A DNA stretch of 64,000 nucleotides from Bradyrhizobium sp. 190 (GCF_023073415.1 NZ_JADPJL010000068.1:1-64000); one strand, 5' to 3'. Shown: positions 8,631 to 17,418, numbered from the stretch's first letter. The notes: generated by a model from the letters alone, not told the origin. A program made the numbers and translations.

Positions 8631-9223
8631 GTTTCCCCGCCGTAGCTTTCGAAAGACCATAACTTCAGGTTGCAACACGGCGCAAGGAAAACTCGATTAC
8701 GGAATCATGTCAGACGCGACCGACTGCACGCGCCGCTCACGCCATCGGATATCTCGGTTGCCCAAGAGAAACCGCAGAAACTTTTTTCTCGCGGTTCATA
8801 AGTAGCTCGAAACGTTGGAATTTCGAGAACCGTATCGAATCGGTGGAGTCCAGAGCTTCGGAGAGAAGCGGGCGTTTCGGAGAATAGTAAGCCGACTCTG
8901 CCGATCGGGTGTCCATGGCTCAAACGAAAAACCGGCACTATTACTGGGCTAAATTGCGAACAAGTTCGTCTGGAGAATACGTCGGCTCGGGGAATTTGGC
9001 GGAGAGAGTGGGATTCGAACTGGCGGTAGGCTCGTTCGGCGCGTGGGGACTCAGGGCCGATCCCGAATAAATAAGAAGCCGCTCGTCGAGCCGCTTTGTC
9101 TGCTCGGCCCTGTCAATCACATTGCGGGGATTAGACGTCCGCCGGCATCCACAAACACCGTTTGAAAAACCGTTTTATTTGCCCCATCTCAAACGGAGCG
9201 CTTCCGCAACTGTTTGATATTAA
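8631..9223. other. Intergenic boundary region next to tRNA-Arg
   Basis: No protein gene is supported. The main feature is the tRNA-Ser 3' fragment at 8997-9020. The sequence around 8700-8990 is lower in GC than the core genome to the right, fitting acquired DNA; this is a visual impression only. Confidence 0.5.
8997..9020 (-). other. tRNA-Ser 3'-end fragment, probable attachment-site remnant
   Basis: On the minus strand these 24 bases read GTTCGAATCCC then ACTCTCTCCGCCA: a T-loop, the 3' half of its stem, a serine-type acceptor strand, discriminator G and encoded CCA. The sequence further upstream does not form the rest of a tRNA, so this is an isolated 3' end. Such fragments are left when an element integrates into a tRNA gene. 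The intact partner tRNA is not in this window. Confidence 0.65.
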
Positions 9224-9300
9224 TGGCGCGCCCGAAGAGATTCGAACTCCTGACCCCCAGATTCGTAGTCTGGTGCTCTATCCAGCTGAGCTACGGGCGC
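9224..9300 (-). tRNA. tRNA-Arg (anticodon ACG)
   Basis: A complete cloverleaf of 77 bases including encoded CCA. The acceptor stem GCGCCCG pairs with CGGGCGC, the D-arm contains AGCTCAGCTGGATAGAGC, the anticodon stem CCAGA/TCTGG encloses CTACGAA with anticodon ACG, and the T-loop is TTCGAAT. ACG is read as ICG after deamination and decodes CGU, CGC and CGA. Confidence 0.97.
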
Positions 9301-9488
9301 GTTTTCGCTTGTGCATTTGGGCTTTAAGGGGCCCGGATGCGTCCGAATAAGGTCCGGACGGTCGCGAAAGAGCGCTTTAGCTACCCGCTCCGGCCCCGCT
9401 TTGCAAGGTCCGGCTGACGGGATCTGCCCATCCATTTCCGATGGTAAACCGGCCGCAAACGGCCACAAAACACGGTCCAAGCCGCGCC

Positions 9489-10964
9489 TTACGCCCGCGC
9501 CCGCTCATTGCGGACGCTCTGCAGTTCCACCGCACGGTCGGGGATCGAGACCCGGAAGGTAGCGCCGATGGTGCCTTCGACCAAATGGATGTCGCCACCA
9601 TGGGCGCGCACCAGTTCGGCGGCGATCGCGAGCCCAAGCCCGCTGCCGCCGGGGCGGCCGGAGGTCTGGAACGCCTCGAACAGGTGCTCGCGCGCCTTCG
9701 CCGGCACGCCGGGGCCGGTGTCGGAAACCTCGATGATCGCGACCGAGCCTTCGCGGCGGCCGGTGATGCGGATCTGCAAGGTTGCGGCATCGCCCTTGGC
9801 GCTTTCCAGCGCCTGGCCCGCGTTGCGCACCAGGTTGAGGAGGACGCGAAACAGCTGGTCCGGATCCGCATCGATCGAGAGCGAACGCTCGATCGCGCTG
9901 ATCCAGGTGATCGAGGCATCGGCGGCGAGCCCTGCGGATTCGCGCACCTCGGTCACCACGGGTTCGACCAGGATCATCCGGCGGTCGGGCTCAGCTTCCT
10001 GGGCGCGGCCATACGAGAGGGTCGACTGGCAGAAATCGATGGCGCGCTCCAGCGAGCGCATCAGCTTCGGCGCAAAGCGCTGCACCCTTGGATCCGGCAC
10101 GCTGGCGAGTTGGTCCGACAGCAATTGCGAGGACGCGAGAAGATTGCGCAGATCGTGGTTGATCTTCGACACCGCGAGGCCGAGCGCGGCGAGCCGGCTC
10201 TTCTGCGAGAGCATCGAGACGAGGTCGCGCTGCATGTCGGACAATTCGCGCTCCGCAACGCCGATCTCGTCGCCGCGCTGGCTCGGCACGATGATGCGCG
10301 CCGCGCTTTCCGGGTTTTCGTGGAAGCCGACGAGATTTGCGGTCAGCCGCCGCATCGGCCGCACGAACAGGTAATGCAGCGCGAGGTAGACCAGCCCCGC
10401 GGCGAGCATCGCGATCCCCAGCGAGACCAGCAGCAGGTTGCTGGAAAAGCGGTACATCGCCTGCCGCAGCGGCTTTTCATCGACCACGACCTCGATGAAT
10501 TGTGCGCCACCGGGCGCGGGCCCTACCACGCGAATGGTCTGGTTGCCGGTGTCCAGCATGGTCTCAAAGGACTCGACGATCGCGGACCACACCGTCAGGG
10601 TCCGCATGTCGATATCTCTGTCAATCGCCGCCGGCAGGTCGGCGCTGGCGAGCAGCCGGCGTTGCTGTCCCATCTTGATGGCGACCGCGCGGGCGCCGAC
10701 GCTGGTCAGGATCTGCCGCGCCAGCGAATCCGGCACCATGCCGAGCGGCGCGGCATCCAGCACCAGGGCGGCGGTGTTGGCCGCTGCAAGGCGGTCGTTC
10801 AGCCGGTTGGTCCAGAAATTCGCGATCGAAGGCACGTAGATCATCAGGAGGGCGATCATCACGAGCGGAATCGTCAGCAGCAAAAGCTTGCCGGACAGGC
10901 CGAGCCGACGCGGGCCCGTGCACCGCGGGGCTTGAGGGGTCGGCTGTTCGTCGGTCGCTGACAC
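9489..10964 (-). CDS. Membrane sensor histidine kinase
   Basis: A 491-residue two-helix sensor kinase. Transmembrane helices lie at about 25-47 and 177-200, with a roughly 130-residue periplasmic sensor between them. A HAMP linker follows (RPMRRLTANLVGF), then a dimerisation domain with the phospho-accepting His270 in SKINHDLRN, and an ATPase domain (about 360-480) with N box LNLVRNAGQAL, DTGPGVP and GGSGLGLAIAAEL. The start is GTG at 10964 with an AAGGCGG site; longer upstream frames cover the rpmH promoter region. No response regulator is adjacent, so it is an orphan kinase. It is transcribed divergently from rpmH. The signal sensed is unknown. Confidence 0.9.
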   Translation of the reverse strand: MSATDEQPTPQAPRCTGPRRLGLSGKLLLLTIPLVMIALLMIYVPSIANFWTNRLNDRLAAANTAALVLDAAPLGMVPDSLARQILTSVGARAVAIKMGQQRRLLASADLPAAIDRDIDMRTLTVWSAIVESFETMLDTGNQTIRVVGPAPGGAQFIEVVVDEKPLRQAMYRFSSNLLLVSLGIAMLAAGLVYLALHYLFVRPMRRLTANLVGFHENPESAARIIVPSQRGDEIGVAERELSDMQRDLVSMLSQKSRLAALGLAVSKINHDLRNLLASSQLLSDQLASVPDPRVQRFAPKLMRSLERAIDFCQSTLSYGRAQEAEPDRRMILVEPVVTEVRESAGLAADASITWISAIERSLSIDADPDQLFRVLLNLVRNAGQALESAKGDAATLQIRITGRREGSVAIIEVSDTGPGVPAKAREHLFEAFQTSGRPGGSGLGLAIAAELVRAHGGDIHLVEGTIGATFRVSIPDRAVELQSVRNERARA

Positions 10965-11211
10965 GAATATCCGCCTTGATATGTCTGTGTTTGGAGCCCG
11001 CCGGACACAAGACCGGCGCTGGTTCTGACCCGTACACTGATTCCGAGGATGCGTTCTGCGCCCCTGACCGGTCAAATTACCGATCGCTAATGTCCGCTGG
11101 TTCCGTTGGTCCGGGCGCGCCGCCTTCTCGCCCCTAAAAACCCCGCGAAAACAGATATATTCGCCCCAATTGCGACGTTTCAAAGAACAGCTGCCGCAGC
11201 AACCCCCGACG

Positions 11212-11240
11212 TTGACGAAAACAGGTCGCTCCCGTATAAG
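11212..11240 (+). promoter_or_regulatory. Sigma-70 type promoter of rpmH-rnpA-yidC
   Basis: TTGACG at 11212-11217 and TATAAG at 11235-11240 are separated by exactly 17 bases, close to the housekeeping consensus and unusually clear for this genome. Transcription would start near 11247, giving a leader of about 130 bases before rpmH. Confidence 0.7.
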
Positions 11241-11289
11241 CCGCGCCAACTGTCCGCGATGGCCCGGTTCCACCGGGGGCGGCTCGTTT

Positions 11290-11322
11290 GGGCCGTAAAT
11301 GGCCTTTTTTCGGGCCGGCCCG
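11290..11322 (+). promoter_or_regulatory. Possible attenuator in the rpmH leader
   Basis: Within the leader a short GGCC-GTAAAT-GGCC stem is followed by six Ts (11305-11310), then by the perfect 12-base palindrome CGGGCCGGCCCG (11311-11322). The two elements share GGCC segments and could form alternative hairpins. The stem is only four to five pairs, so termination would be weak. Confidence 0.3.
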
Positions 11323-11378
11323 CATCACCGGACGCATCAATCCAACAGGCAAATTGCCCGGTCAGCGGAGAACTACCC

Positions 11379-11513
11379 GTGAAGCGGACTTATCAACCCA
11401 GCAAACTGGTGCGCAAGCGCCGTCACGGCTTCCGCGCCCGTCTCGCCACCGCCGGCGGCCGCAAGGTTCTCGCCGCCCGCCGTGCGCGTGGCCGCAAGCG
11501 TCTGAGCGCCTGA
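11379..11513 (+). CDS. rpmH: Ribosomal protein bL34
   Basis: A 44-residue, extremely basic large-subunit protein beginning (V/M)[20 protein letters not shown], the defining bL34 sequence, and ending [10 protein letters not shown]. It binds 23S rRNA. The start is GTG at 11379; no ATG is available and the family always begins at this Lys-Arg-Thr. It lies 25 bases upstream of rnpA as in nearly all bacteria, downstream of a strong promoter. Confidence 0.98.
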   Translation: MKRTYQPSKLVRKRRHGFRARLATAGGRKVLAARRARGRKRLSA

Positions 11514-11538
11514 GCCGGATCTTCCGGAGATTTCATTC

Positions 11539-11958
11539 ATGGATCGGCTGAGGCAGCGGGCGGACTTTCTCGCCGTTGCCAATGGCACGCGGGCGAACAG
11601 CGCTGCCTTCGTGGTGCAGGGCCGCCTTCGCGACGATGACGGCCCGATCCGGATCGGTTTCACCGTTACCAAAAAGAACGGCACCGCCACCGAGCGCAAT
11701 CGCATCCGGCGCCGGCTTCGCGAACTCGTGAAGCGGCTGGACGTCATATCCATGCGACCACACCATGATTATGTGCTGGTTGGCCGCCGGGCCGCGCTCA
11801 CCCGCGACTTCGCAATCATGATGGACGATCTCCGCTCGGCGCTGCATCGCCTCGATCGGCAGCCGACCACGAAAGCGTTTTCGAGCGAAGTGGATACCGG
11901 TTCGCGTCAAGAAAACGCGTCAAAACGAAAAGGCGGCGCGAGCCGCAACCCGAATTGA
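11539..11958 (+). CDS. rnpA: Ribonuclease P protein component
   Basis: The protein subunit of RNase P, which helps the catalytic RNA remove 5' leaders from tRNA precursors. The signature basic helix reads ERNRIRRRLREL (about 53-64), preceded by IGFTVTKKNG and followed by YVLVGRRAA. The family core ends near residue 110. Residues 112-131 (KAFSSEVDTGSRQENASKRK) are encoded by a copy of a dispersed repeat (11872-11931), so the protein is about 25 residues longer than usual with a foreign basic tail. The stop overlaps the region just before yidC. Confidence 0.96.
   Translation: MDRLRQRADFLAVANGTRANSAAFVVQGRLRDDDGPIRIGFTVTKKNGTATERNRIRRRLRELVKRLDVISMRPHHDYVLVGRRAALTRDFAIMMDDLRSALHRLDRQPTTKAFSSEVDTGSRQENASKRKGGASRNPN
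11870..11931. repeat. Dispersed repeat unit inside the rnpA reading frame
   Basis: The segment aaagcgttttcgagcgaagt and the following 42 bases, ending in a gaaaacgcgtcaaaacg motif, match a unit that I recall as very frequent in Bradyrhizobium intergenic DNA. GCGTTTTC at its start and GAAAACGC near its end are inverted repeats. It is in frame with rnpA and contains no stop. Confidence 0.65.
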
Positions 11959-11978
11959 ATGACGAGACCTCAAAAACG

Positions 11979-13862
11979 ATGACCGATAATCGCAATACCA
12001 TCCTCGCCGTCATTCTGTCCGGCCTTGTGCTGATCGCGTGGCAGTATTTCTACAACATGCCGCAGATGGAGCGGCAGCGCGCGCAAAGCCAGACCCAGGC
12101 CGAACTCGCCAAGCCGTCGTCGCCGCAGGCGACCCCCGGCTCCACCACCCCGCAACCGGGCTCGACGCCTTCCGCGACCACGCCAGCCGGCCAGCCTGGC
12201 GCGGCCCAGCCGGTCGTCAGCCGTGACGCCGCGATCGCGGCCTCGCCCCGCATCAAGATCGAAACTCCGCGGCTTTCCGGCAGCATCGCACTGAAGGGCG
12301 CGCGCATCGACGACCTTTCGCTGGAGAAATTCCGCGACACCGTCGATCCGAAGTCGCCCGCGATCGTGCTGTTCTCGCCTTCGAACACGGCTCATCCCTA
12401 TTATGCCGAATTCGGCTGGGTCGCCGCCTCGGGCTCGACGGCGCGGCTTCCCGACCGCGAGACGGTGTGGCAGCAGGAGGGCTCGGGCGCGCTGTCACCG
12501 AGCAACCCGGTGACGCTGAAATGGGACAATGGCGAAGGCCTCACGTTCCGCCGCACCATTGCAATCGACGACCGCTATCTCTTCACCGTCAAGGACGACG
12601 TCACCAATGTCGGCAGTGCGCCGGTCACGCTCTATCCGTTCGCGCTGATCTCCCGCCACGGCACGCCGGAGGTCTCGGGCTACTACATCCTCCATGAAGG
12701 CCTGATCGGCTATCTCGGTGAAAAAGGCCTCCAGGAGCACGGCTACAAGGCTGTCGCCGAGGCGCCTGCGCTCGGCAATGGCGCGAAGGGCTTCGAGTTC
12801 AATGTCACGAATGGCTGGCTCGGCATCACCGACAAGTATTGGGCGTCGGCACTATTGCCCGACACGTCGGCGCGGCTTAAGGCGCGTTTCCTCGCCGAAC
12901 CGGGCGCCAAGGTTCGTTACCAGGCCGACTACCTGCAGGATCCGCAGACGATTGCGATCGGCGGCACCGGCAGCGCCAATGCGCGGCTGTTTGCGGGGGC
13001 CAAGGAAGCCGGTGTTGTCGGCATCAACTTTCCGCTCGCCGGCCATGGCGGCTACAACAAGCAGCTCGGGCTGAACCATTTCGACCTGTTGATCGACTGG
13101 GGCTGGTTCTACTTCATCACCAAGCCGATGTTCCTGCTGCTCGACTATTTCTTCCACCTGTTCGGCAATTTCGGCGTCTCCATTCTGCTGGTGACCGTGC
13201 TGATCAAGCTGGTGTTCTTCCCGCTCGCCAACAAATCCTACGCCTCGATGGCGAAGATGAAGTCGGTGCAGCCGCAACTGGCGGCGCTGAAGGAGCGTTT
13301 TCCGGACGACCGCCAGAAGCAGCAGCAGGAGATGATGGAGATCTACCGCAAGGAGAAGATCAACCCGATCGCCGGCTGTCTTCCCATCGCGCTGCAGATC
13401 CCGGTGTTCTTCTCGCTCTACAAGGTGCTGTTCGTCACCATCGAAATGCGCCACGCGCCGTTCTTTGGTTGGATCAAGGATCTCTCTGCGCACGATCCGA
13501 CCACGATTTTCAACCTGTTCGGGCTGATCCCATGGGATCCCATGGTGCTGGGACCGGTTGTCGGTCCGTACCTGATCCTCGGCGTCTGGCCGATCATCAT
13601 GGGCATCACGATGTGGATTCAGATGAAGCTGAATCCGACGCCGCCGGATCCGACCCAGAAGATGATCTTCGACTGGATGCCGCTGATCTTCACCTTCATG
13701 CTGGCTTCGTTCCCGGCGGGTCTGGTGATCTACTGGGCCTGGAACAACCTGCTCTCGGTGCTGCAGCAGAGCTACATCATGCGCAAGAACGGCGTGAAGG
13801 TGGAGCTGTTCGACAATCTCAAGGCGACGTTCGCCTCGAAGAAGGCCGTCGAGAAGACGTGA
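11979..13862 (+). CDS. yidC: Membrane protein insertase YidC
   Basis: A 627-residue inner-membrane insertase that works with SecYEG and alone. The order is: an N-terminal membrane anchor (NTILAVILSGLVLIAWQYFY), a Pro/Ala/Thr-rich linker (about 40-75), a large periplasmic beta domain (about 80-350), and the conserved five-helix insertase core from about 370, with MKSVQPQLAALKERFPDDRQKQQQEMMEIY split over the cytosolic hairpin and GCLPIALQIPVFFSLYKVL in the groove helix. The start chosen is ATG at 11979; a TTG 24 bases upstream overlaps the rnpA stop. The Lys-rich tail is typical. It is the third gene of the rpmH transcript. Confidence 0.97.
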   Translation: MTDNRNTILAVILSGLVLIAWQYFYNMPQMERQRAQSQTQAELAKPSSPQATPGSTTPQPGSTPSATTPAGQPGAAQPVVSRDAAIAASPRIKIETPRLSGSIALKGARIDDLSLEKFRDTVDPKSPAIVLFSPSNTAHPYYAEFGWVAASGSTARLPDRETVWQQEGSGALSPSNPVTLKWDNGEGLTFRRTIAIDDRYLFTVKDDVTNVGSAPVTLYPFALISRHGTPEVSGYYILHEGLIGYLGEKGLQEHGYKAVAEAPALGNGAKGFEFNVTNGWLGITDKYWASALLPDTSARLKARFLAEPGAKVRYQADYLQDPQTIAIGGTGSANARLFAGAKEAGVVGINFPLAGHGGYNKQLGLNHFDLLIDWGWFYFITKPMFLLLDYFFHLFGNFGVSILLVTVLIKLVFFPLANKSYASMAKMKSVQPQLAALKERFPDDRQKQQQEMMEIYRKEKINPIAGCLPIALQIPVFFSLYKVLFVTIEMRHAPFFGWIKDLSAHDPTTIFNLFGLIPWDPMVLGPVVGPYLILGVWPIIMGITMWIQMKLNPTPPDPTQKMIFDWMPLIFTFMLASFPAGLVIYWAWNNLLSVLQQSYIMRKNGVKVELFDNLKATFASKKAVEKT

Positions 13863-13897
13863 CGGGCGCCGGTAGCGGCCACCATTTTATCCAGGAC

Positions 13898-13982
13898 GTC
13901 ATGCCCGGGCTTGTCCCGGGCATCCACGTCTTAGGACACAGAAAAGCAAGACGTGGATGCCCGGGACAAGCCCGGGCATGAC
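13898..13982. repeat. Paired palindromic repeat (CATGCCCGGGCTTGTCCCGGG family)
   Basis: Two arms of about 33 bases, starting gtcatgcccgggcttgtccc and its reverse complement, face each other across a short spacer. The same family recurs at 22859, 29986 and 48123. The right arm ends 19 bases before the engB start. Confidence 0.9.
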
Positions 13983-14000
13983 GCAGACTGGATATTTCGC

Positions 14001-14651
14001 ATGAATACCGACATCGATGCGAAGCTGATCGAAGAGGGACGAAAACTCTTCGCCGGCGAATGGAAGTTCGTCTGGGCCTCGCCCTCGATCGAGACGCTGC
14101 CGCCGATGGCGGGCGTGGAGGTAGCGTTCGCCGGCCGCTCCAATGTCGGCAAATCGAGCCTGATCAATGCGCTCACCGGCCGCAACGCGCTGGCGCGCAC
14201 CTCGCATACGCCGGGCCGCACCCAGGAACTGATCTTCTTCGACGGCCCTCACAGCGCGGAACTGCGGCTGGTCGACATGCCCGGCTATGGCTACGCCTCG
14301 GCGCCCAAGACCCAGGTCGCGTCATGGACCAGGCTGATCCATCAATTCCTGCAGGGGCGGGCCACGCTGGCGCGGGTCTATGTGCTGATCGATGCGCGCC
14401 ACGGCATCAAGGAGGTCGACCAGGACGTGCTCAAGACGCTGGACAAGTCCGCCGTGAGTTATCAGGTGGTGCTGACCAAGGCGGATCAGGTGAAGAAGCC
14501 AGAACTCGAAAAGAACATCGCCGAGACCACGGCGGCGCTCGCCAAGCACCCGGCGGCGTTTCCGGAAGTGCTGGTGACATCCTCGCGCTCCGGCGCCGGC
14601 ATGCCGGAATTGCGCGCCGCGATGGTGCGCCTGTTGCACGAGCGCGCCTGA
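14001..14651 (+). CDS. engB: Ribosome biogenesis GTP-binding protein EngB (YihA/YsxC)
   Basis: A 216-residue single-domain GTPase needed for large ribosomal subunit assembly. All G motifs are visible: G1 GRSNVGKSSL, G2 Thr in RTSHTPGRTQ, G3 DMPGYGYA, G4 TKAD and G5 TSSRSGAG. The start at 14001 (MNTDIDAKLIEEGRK) is chosen because upstream in-frame codons fall inside the palindromic repeat. The stop overlaps the next ATG (TGATG), so the DUF423 gene is translationally coupled. A membrane insertase gene upstream and argB downstream is the usual rhizobial order. Confidence 0.95.
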   Translation: MNTDIDAKLIEEGRKLFAGEWKFVWASPSIETLPPMAGVEVAFAGRSNVGKSSLINALTGRNALARTSHTPGRTQELIFFDGPHSAELRLVDMPGYGYASAPKTQVASWTRLIHQFLQGRATLARVYVLIDARHGIKEVDQDVLKTLDKSAVSYQVVLTKADQVKKPELEKNIAETTAALAKHPAAFPEVLVTSSRSGAGMPELRAAMVRLLHERA

Positions 14652-15022
14652 TGAGCCGCACAGCCCGCATCCTGATCGTGCTCGCCGCCATCATGGGCGC
14701 CGACGGCGTCATGCTGGCGGCTGCCTCCGCCCATGGCGCGGACGCTTCGCGGCTGGCATCGGCGTCGTCGATGCTGCTGTTTCACGCCACCGCGGTATTG
14801 GGTGCCGTCGCGCTGGCCGAGCGCGGGATTATCCATGGCCGCATCGGCATCGTGGCCGCCTTCGGCTTCGTCATTGCGGCAGGTCTGTTCGCCGGCGACC
14901 TGACGCTGCGGCACTATGCGGGGCATGGGTTGTTTCCGATGGCCGCGCCGACCGGCGGGACGCTGCTGATTGTAAGCTGGCTGGCGCTGGCGGTCGCGGC
15001 GGCCTGGCCGAAGCGGGGATAA
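14651..15022 (+). CDS. DUF423 family small membrane protein
   Basis: A 123-residue protein with four predicted membrane helices (about 5-25, 38-56, 66-86 and 99-118), Ala- and Gly-rich and matching the DUF423 (YgdD-like) family by its length and the pattern AFGFVIAAGLFAGDLTLRH. Its function is unknown. It overlaps the engB stop by one base, so the two are one operon. It is followed by a large palindromic repeat that may serve as a transcript end. Confidence 0.8.
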   Translation: MSRTARILIVLAAIMGADGVMLAAASAHGADASRLASASSMLLFHATAVLGAVALAERGIIHGRIGIVAAFGFVIAAGLFAGDLTLRHYAGHGLFPMAAPTGGTLLIVSWLALAVAAAWPKRG

Positions 15023-15024
15023 CT

Positions 15025-15197
15025 CTTCCCTTCTCCCCTTGTGGGAGAAGGTGGCGCGTAGCGCCGGATGAGGGGTCTGTCTCCGCGTGAGGGGTCTGTG
15101 TTTGTGGAAAGAACCCCTCACTCGAATGAGCTTCGCTCATTCGATCCACCCAAGAGCGAGCTTCGCTCGTCTCGCTCCCACAAGGGGAGAGGGGAAA
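15025..15197. repeat. Paired palindromic repeat (TCTCCCCTTGTGGGAGA family)
   Basis: The outer arms cttctccccttgtgggagaa and ctcccacaaggggagagggg face each other across about 150 bases. Inner units include ggcgcgtagcgccggatgag, two copies of gaggggtctgt and the palindrome gaatgagcttcgctcattc. Related copies lie at 24873, 39978 and, as a half unit, 46661. Confidence 0.9.
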
Positions 15198-15289
15198 AAG
15201 AGGCCGCGAACGCAAAATCCCCCACTTTGCGCCCTGCCCTCCAATCGGATAGAACCCGGCCCGGCATCTGGAATGGCGAGACCCGCTTC

Positions 15290-16186
15290 ATGACATCAGC
15301 GCAAGATATCAGCCCCCTCGATCAGGCCCGCATCCTGTCCGAGGCGCTGCCGCATATGCAGCAATATGACGAGGAAACCATCGTCATCAAATATGGCGGC
15401 CATGCCATGGGCGCCGAGGAAACCGCCAAGGCCTTTGCCCGCGACATCGTGCTTCTGGAGCAGACCGCGATCAATCCGGTGGTCGTGCATGGCGGCGGGC
15501 CGCAGATCGCGACCATGCTCAAGCGGCTCGGCATCCAGTCGGAATTCGCCGCAGGCCTGCGCATCACCGATGCCGCCACCATCGAAATCGTCGAGATGGT
15601 GCTGGCGGGATCGGTCAACAAACAGCTGGTCGGCTATATCAACGAAGCCGGCGGCAAGGCGGTGGGCTTGAGCGGCAAGGACGGCAACATGGTGAAGGCG
15701 TCGAAGACGACGCGCACTATGGTCGATCCGGATTCGAACATCGAGAAGGCGATCGACCTCGGCTTCGTCGGCGATCCCGACAAGGTGGATCTCACGCTAT
15801 TGAACCAGTTGATCGGCCATGAGCTGATCCCGGTGCTGGCGCCGCTCGCGACCTCGCATGACGGCCACACGCTCAACGTCAACGCCGACACTTTTGCCGG
15901 CGCGGTGGCCGGCGCGCTGAAGGCCAAGCGGCTGCTGCTCTTGACCGACGTTCCCGGCGTGCTCGACAAGTCGAAAAAATTGATACCGGAACTGTCGGTC
16001 AAGGACGCGCGAAAACTGATCGCCGACGGCACGATTTCCGGCGGCATGATCCCCAAGGTCGAAACCTGCATCTACGCGCTGGAACAGGGCGTGCAGGGCG
16101 TCGTCATCATCGACGGCAAGACGCAGCACGCGGTGTTGCTGGAGTTGTTCACCAACCAGGGCACCGGCACGCTGATCCACAAGTGA
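15290..16186 (+). CDS. argB: Acetylglutamate kinase
   Basis: A 298-residue amino-acid kinase that phosphorylates N-acetyl-L-glutamate in the second step of arginine biosynthesis. Landmarks are the ATP-site strand [11 protein letters not shown] (about 31-41), substrate loop VVHGGGPQI (about 65-73), [18 protein letters not shown], the [15 protein letters not shown] segment and [14 protein letters not shown]. The length is normal for an arginine-regulated hexameric type; the N-terminal helix (about 10-25) is present. The start is ATG at 15290 with a modest GGCGAG site. The next gene's GTG overlaps its TGA by four bases. Confidence 0.97.
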   Translation: MTSAQDISPLDQARILSEALPHMQQYDEETIVIKYGGHAMGAEETAKAFARDIVLLEQTAINPVVVHGGGPQIATMLKRLGIQSEFAAGLRITDAATIEIVEMVLAGSVNKQLVGYINEAGGKAVGLSGKDGNMVKASKTTRTMVDPDSNIEKAIDLGFVGDPDKVDLTLLNQLIGHELIPVLAPLATSHDGHTLNVNADTFAGAVAGALKAKRLLLLTDVPGVLDKSKKLIPELSVKDARKLIADGTISGGMIPKVETCIYALEQGVQGVVIIDGKTQHAVLLELFTNQGTGTLIHK

Positions 16187-17250
16187 CCCGCGCGATCTCC
16201 CCGCCCGCTCCCTTCGCGCACCGCTTCCGCGCAAGATCGCAGCGGTATGGGAGATACGCGATCCTTGCGCTGCCGGCCGCGGCGATCTCGCTGTTCGCTT
16301 CCTCGCTGCCCGCCTTCGCCGATCTAAAACTCTGCAACCGCATGAGCTATGTGGTCGAGGCCGCGATCGGCATCGACGACAAAGCGGCGACCGCGACGCG
16401 CGGCTGGTTCCGGATCGATCCGGCCGCCTGCCGCGTGGTGCTGCAGGGCGCGCTGACCGCCGACCGCATCTTGCTGAATGCACGCGCGCTCGGCGTCTAC
16501 GGCGCTTCGCCGATTCCGCAGAACGGCAGCGATACGCTGTGCATCGCGCCGGATAATTTCGTCATCGCCGCCGCCCGCCAGTGCCGCGGCAACCAGACGC
16601 CTGCGCCCTTCACCCAGATCACGCCGACGCGGACCGATGACGGCAATCTGGTCGCCTATCTCGCCGAGGATTCCGAGTATGACGACGAGCAGGCGCGGCT
16701 GGCTGGCATCCAGCGGCTGCTGGTCATCGCCGGCTATGACGCCGCTCCGATCGACGGCGTCGATGGGCCGAAGACGCAAAGCGCCCTCTCGGCGTTCCTG
16801 AAGAGCCGCGGGCTCGCCGCCGACATCGTGCAGTCGCAAAATTTCTTCACCGCCATGATCGAAGCCGTGCAAAAGCCCTCCTCTTCGGGGCTGACCTGGT
16901 GCAACGACACGCCGCACAAGATCATGGCGGCGGTCGCCACCGACGACGGCAAGGCGGTGACCAGCCGCGGCTGGTACCGCATCGATCCCGGCAAGTGCTT
17001 GCATCCCGATGTGACCGGCCAGCCGAAGCAGGTCTACAGCTTTGCCGAAGCCGTCGACGGCGAAAACCGCGCCATCAAATACCGGGACAAGCCGTTGAAC
17101 TGGGGCGGGCCGAAAGAGCTCTGCACGCGCGAGAGCAAGTTCGAGATATCGGAACAGGGCGATTGCGGCACCCGCGGGCTTGCGCGGATCGGCTTTGCGC
17201 CGGTGGATATGAGTAGCGGCGGCAAGACGCTGCGGTTTGCGATGCCGTGA
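16183..17250 (+). CDS. Secreted DUF1036 protein with a peptidoglycan-binding-like middle
   Basis: A 355-residue exported protein. A basic N-terminus and hydrophobic core ([22 protein letters not shown]) give a signal peptide cleaved near residue 47. Two DUF1036 domains follow (about 48-150 and 240-350), each with LC/WCN, RGW(F/Y)RIDP and a Cys pair. Between them, [20 protein letters not shown] followed by [11 protein letters not shown] (about 175-215) looks like a peptidoglycan-binding helical domain. The paired Cys residues suggest disulfides in the periplasm. The GTG start overlaps the argB stop, so it is co-transcribed. Its function is unknown; wall or envelope binding is an inference. Confidence 0.8.
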   Translation: MTRAISPPAPFAHRFRARSQRYGRYAILALPAAAISLFASSLPAFADLKLCNRMSYVVEAAIGIDDKAATATRGWFRIDPAACRVVLQGALTADRILLNARALGVYGASPIPQNGSDTLCIAPDNFVIAAARQCRGNQTPAPFTQITPTRTDDGNLVAYLAEDSEYDDEQARLAGIQRLLVIAGYDAAPIDGVDGPKTQSALSAFLKSRGLAADIVQSQNFFTAMIEAVQKPSSSGLTWCNDTPHKIMAAVATDDGKAVTSRGWYRIDPGKCLHPDVTGQPKQVYSFAEAVDGENRAIKYRDKPLNWGGPKELCTRESKFEISEQGDCGTRGLARIGFAPVDMSSGGKTLRFAMP

Positions 17251-17275
17251 TGGTAGCGTTCGCGGCCCACTCTAT

Positions 17276-17404
17276 CGTCGTCCCCGCGAACGCGGGGACC
17301 CATAACCACCGGCCTGCATTTGAGGCGCTCGTATCAGAAGGCAATTCCCACCGTGCGTCCCATTATCGCCGCGGCGTATGGGTCCCCGCGTTCGCGGGGA
17401 CGAC
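17276..17404. repeat. Paired palindromic repeat (GTCCCCGCGAACGCGGGGAC family)
   Basis: The left arm gtccccgcgaacgcggggac plus ccata is matched by an inverted right arm ending at 17404. Each arm is itself a hairpin. The related CGTCCCTGCG type follows at 18114. Confidence 0.9.
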
Positions 17405-17418
17405 AAATTGAGAGAGCC

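Noticed and set aside
9001-9085. Complete tRNA-Ser gene
   Set aside because: Only the T-loop to CCA part matches; the upstream bases do not form an acceptor 5' strand, D-arm or anticodon stem.
9441-10961. 506-codon open frame opposite the orphan histidine kinase
   Set aside because: Shadow frame rich in Arg, His and Asp; no domain, while the kinase has all its boxes.
11100-11540. Possible chromosomal origin next to rpmH
   Set aside because: rpmH often lies near oriC in other phyla, but there is no dnaA or dnaN and no cluster of DnaA boxes here.
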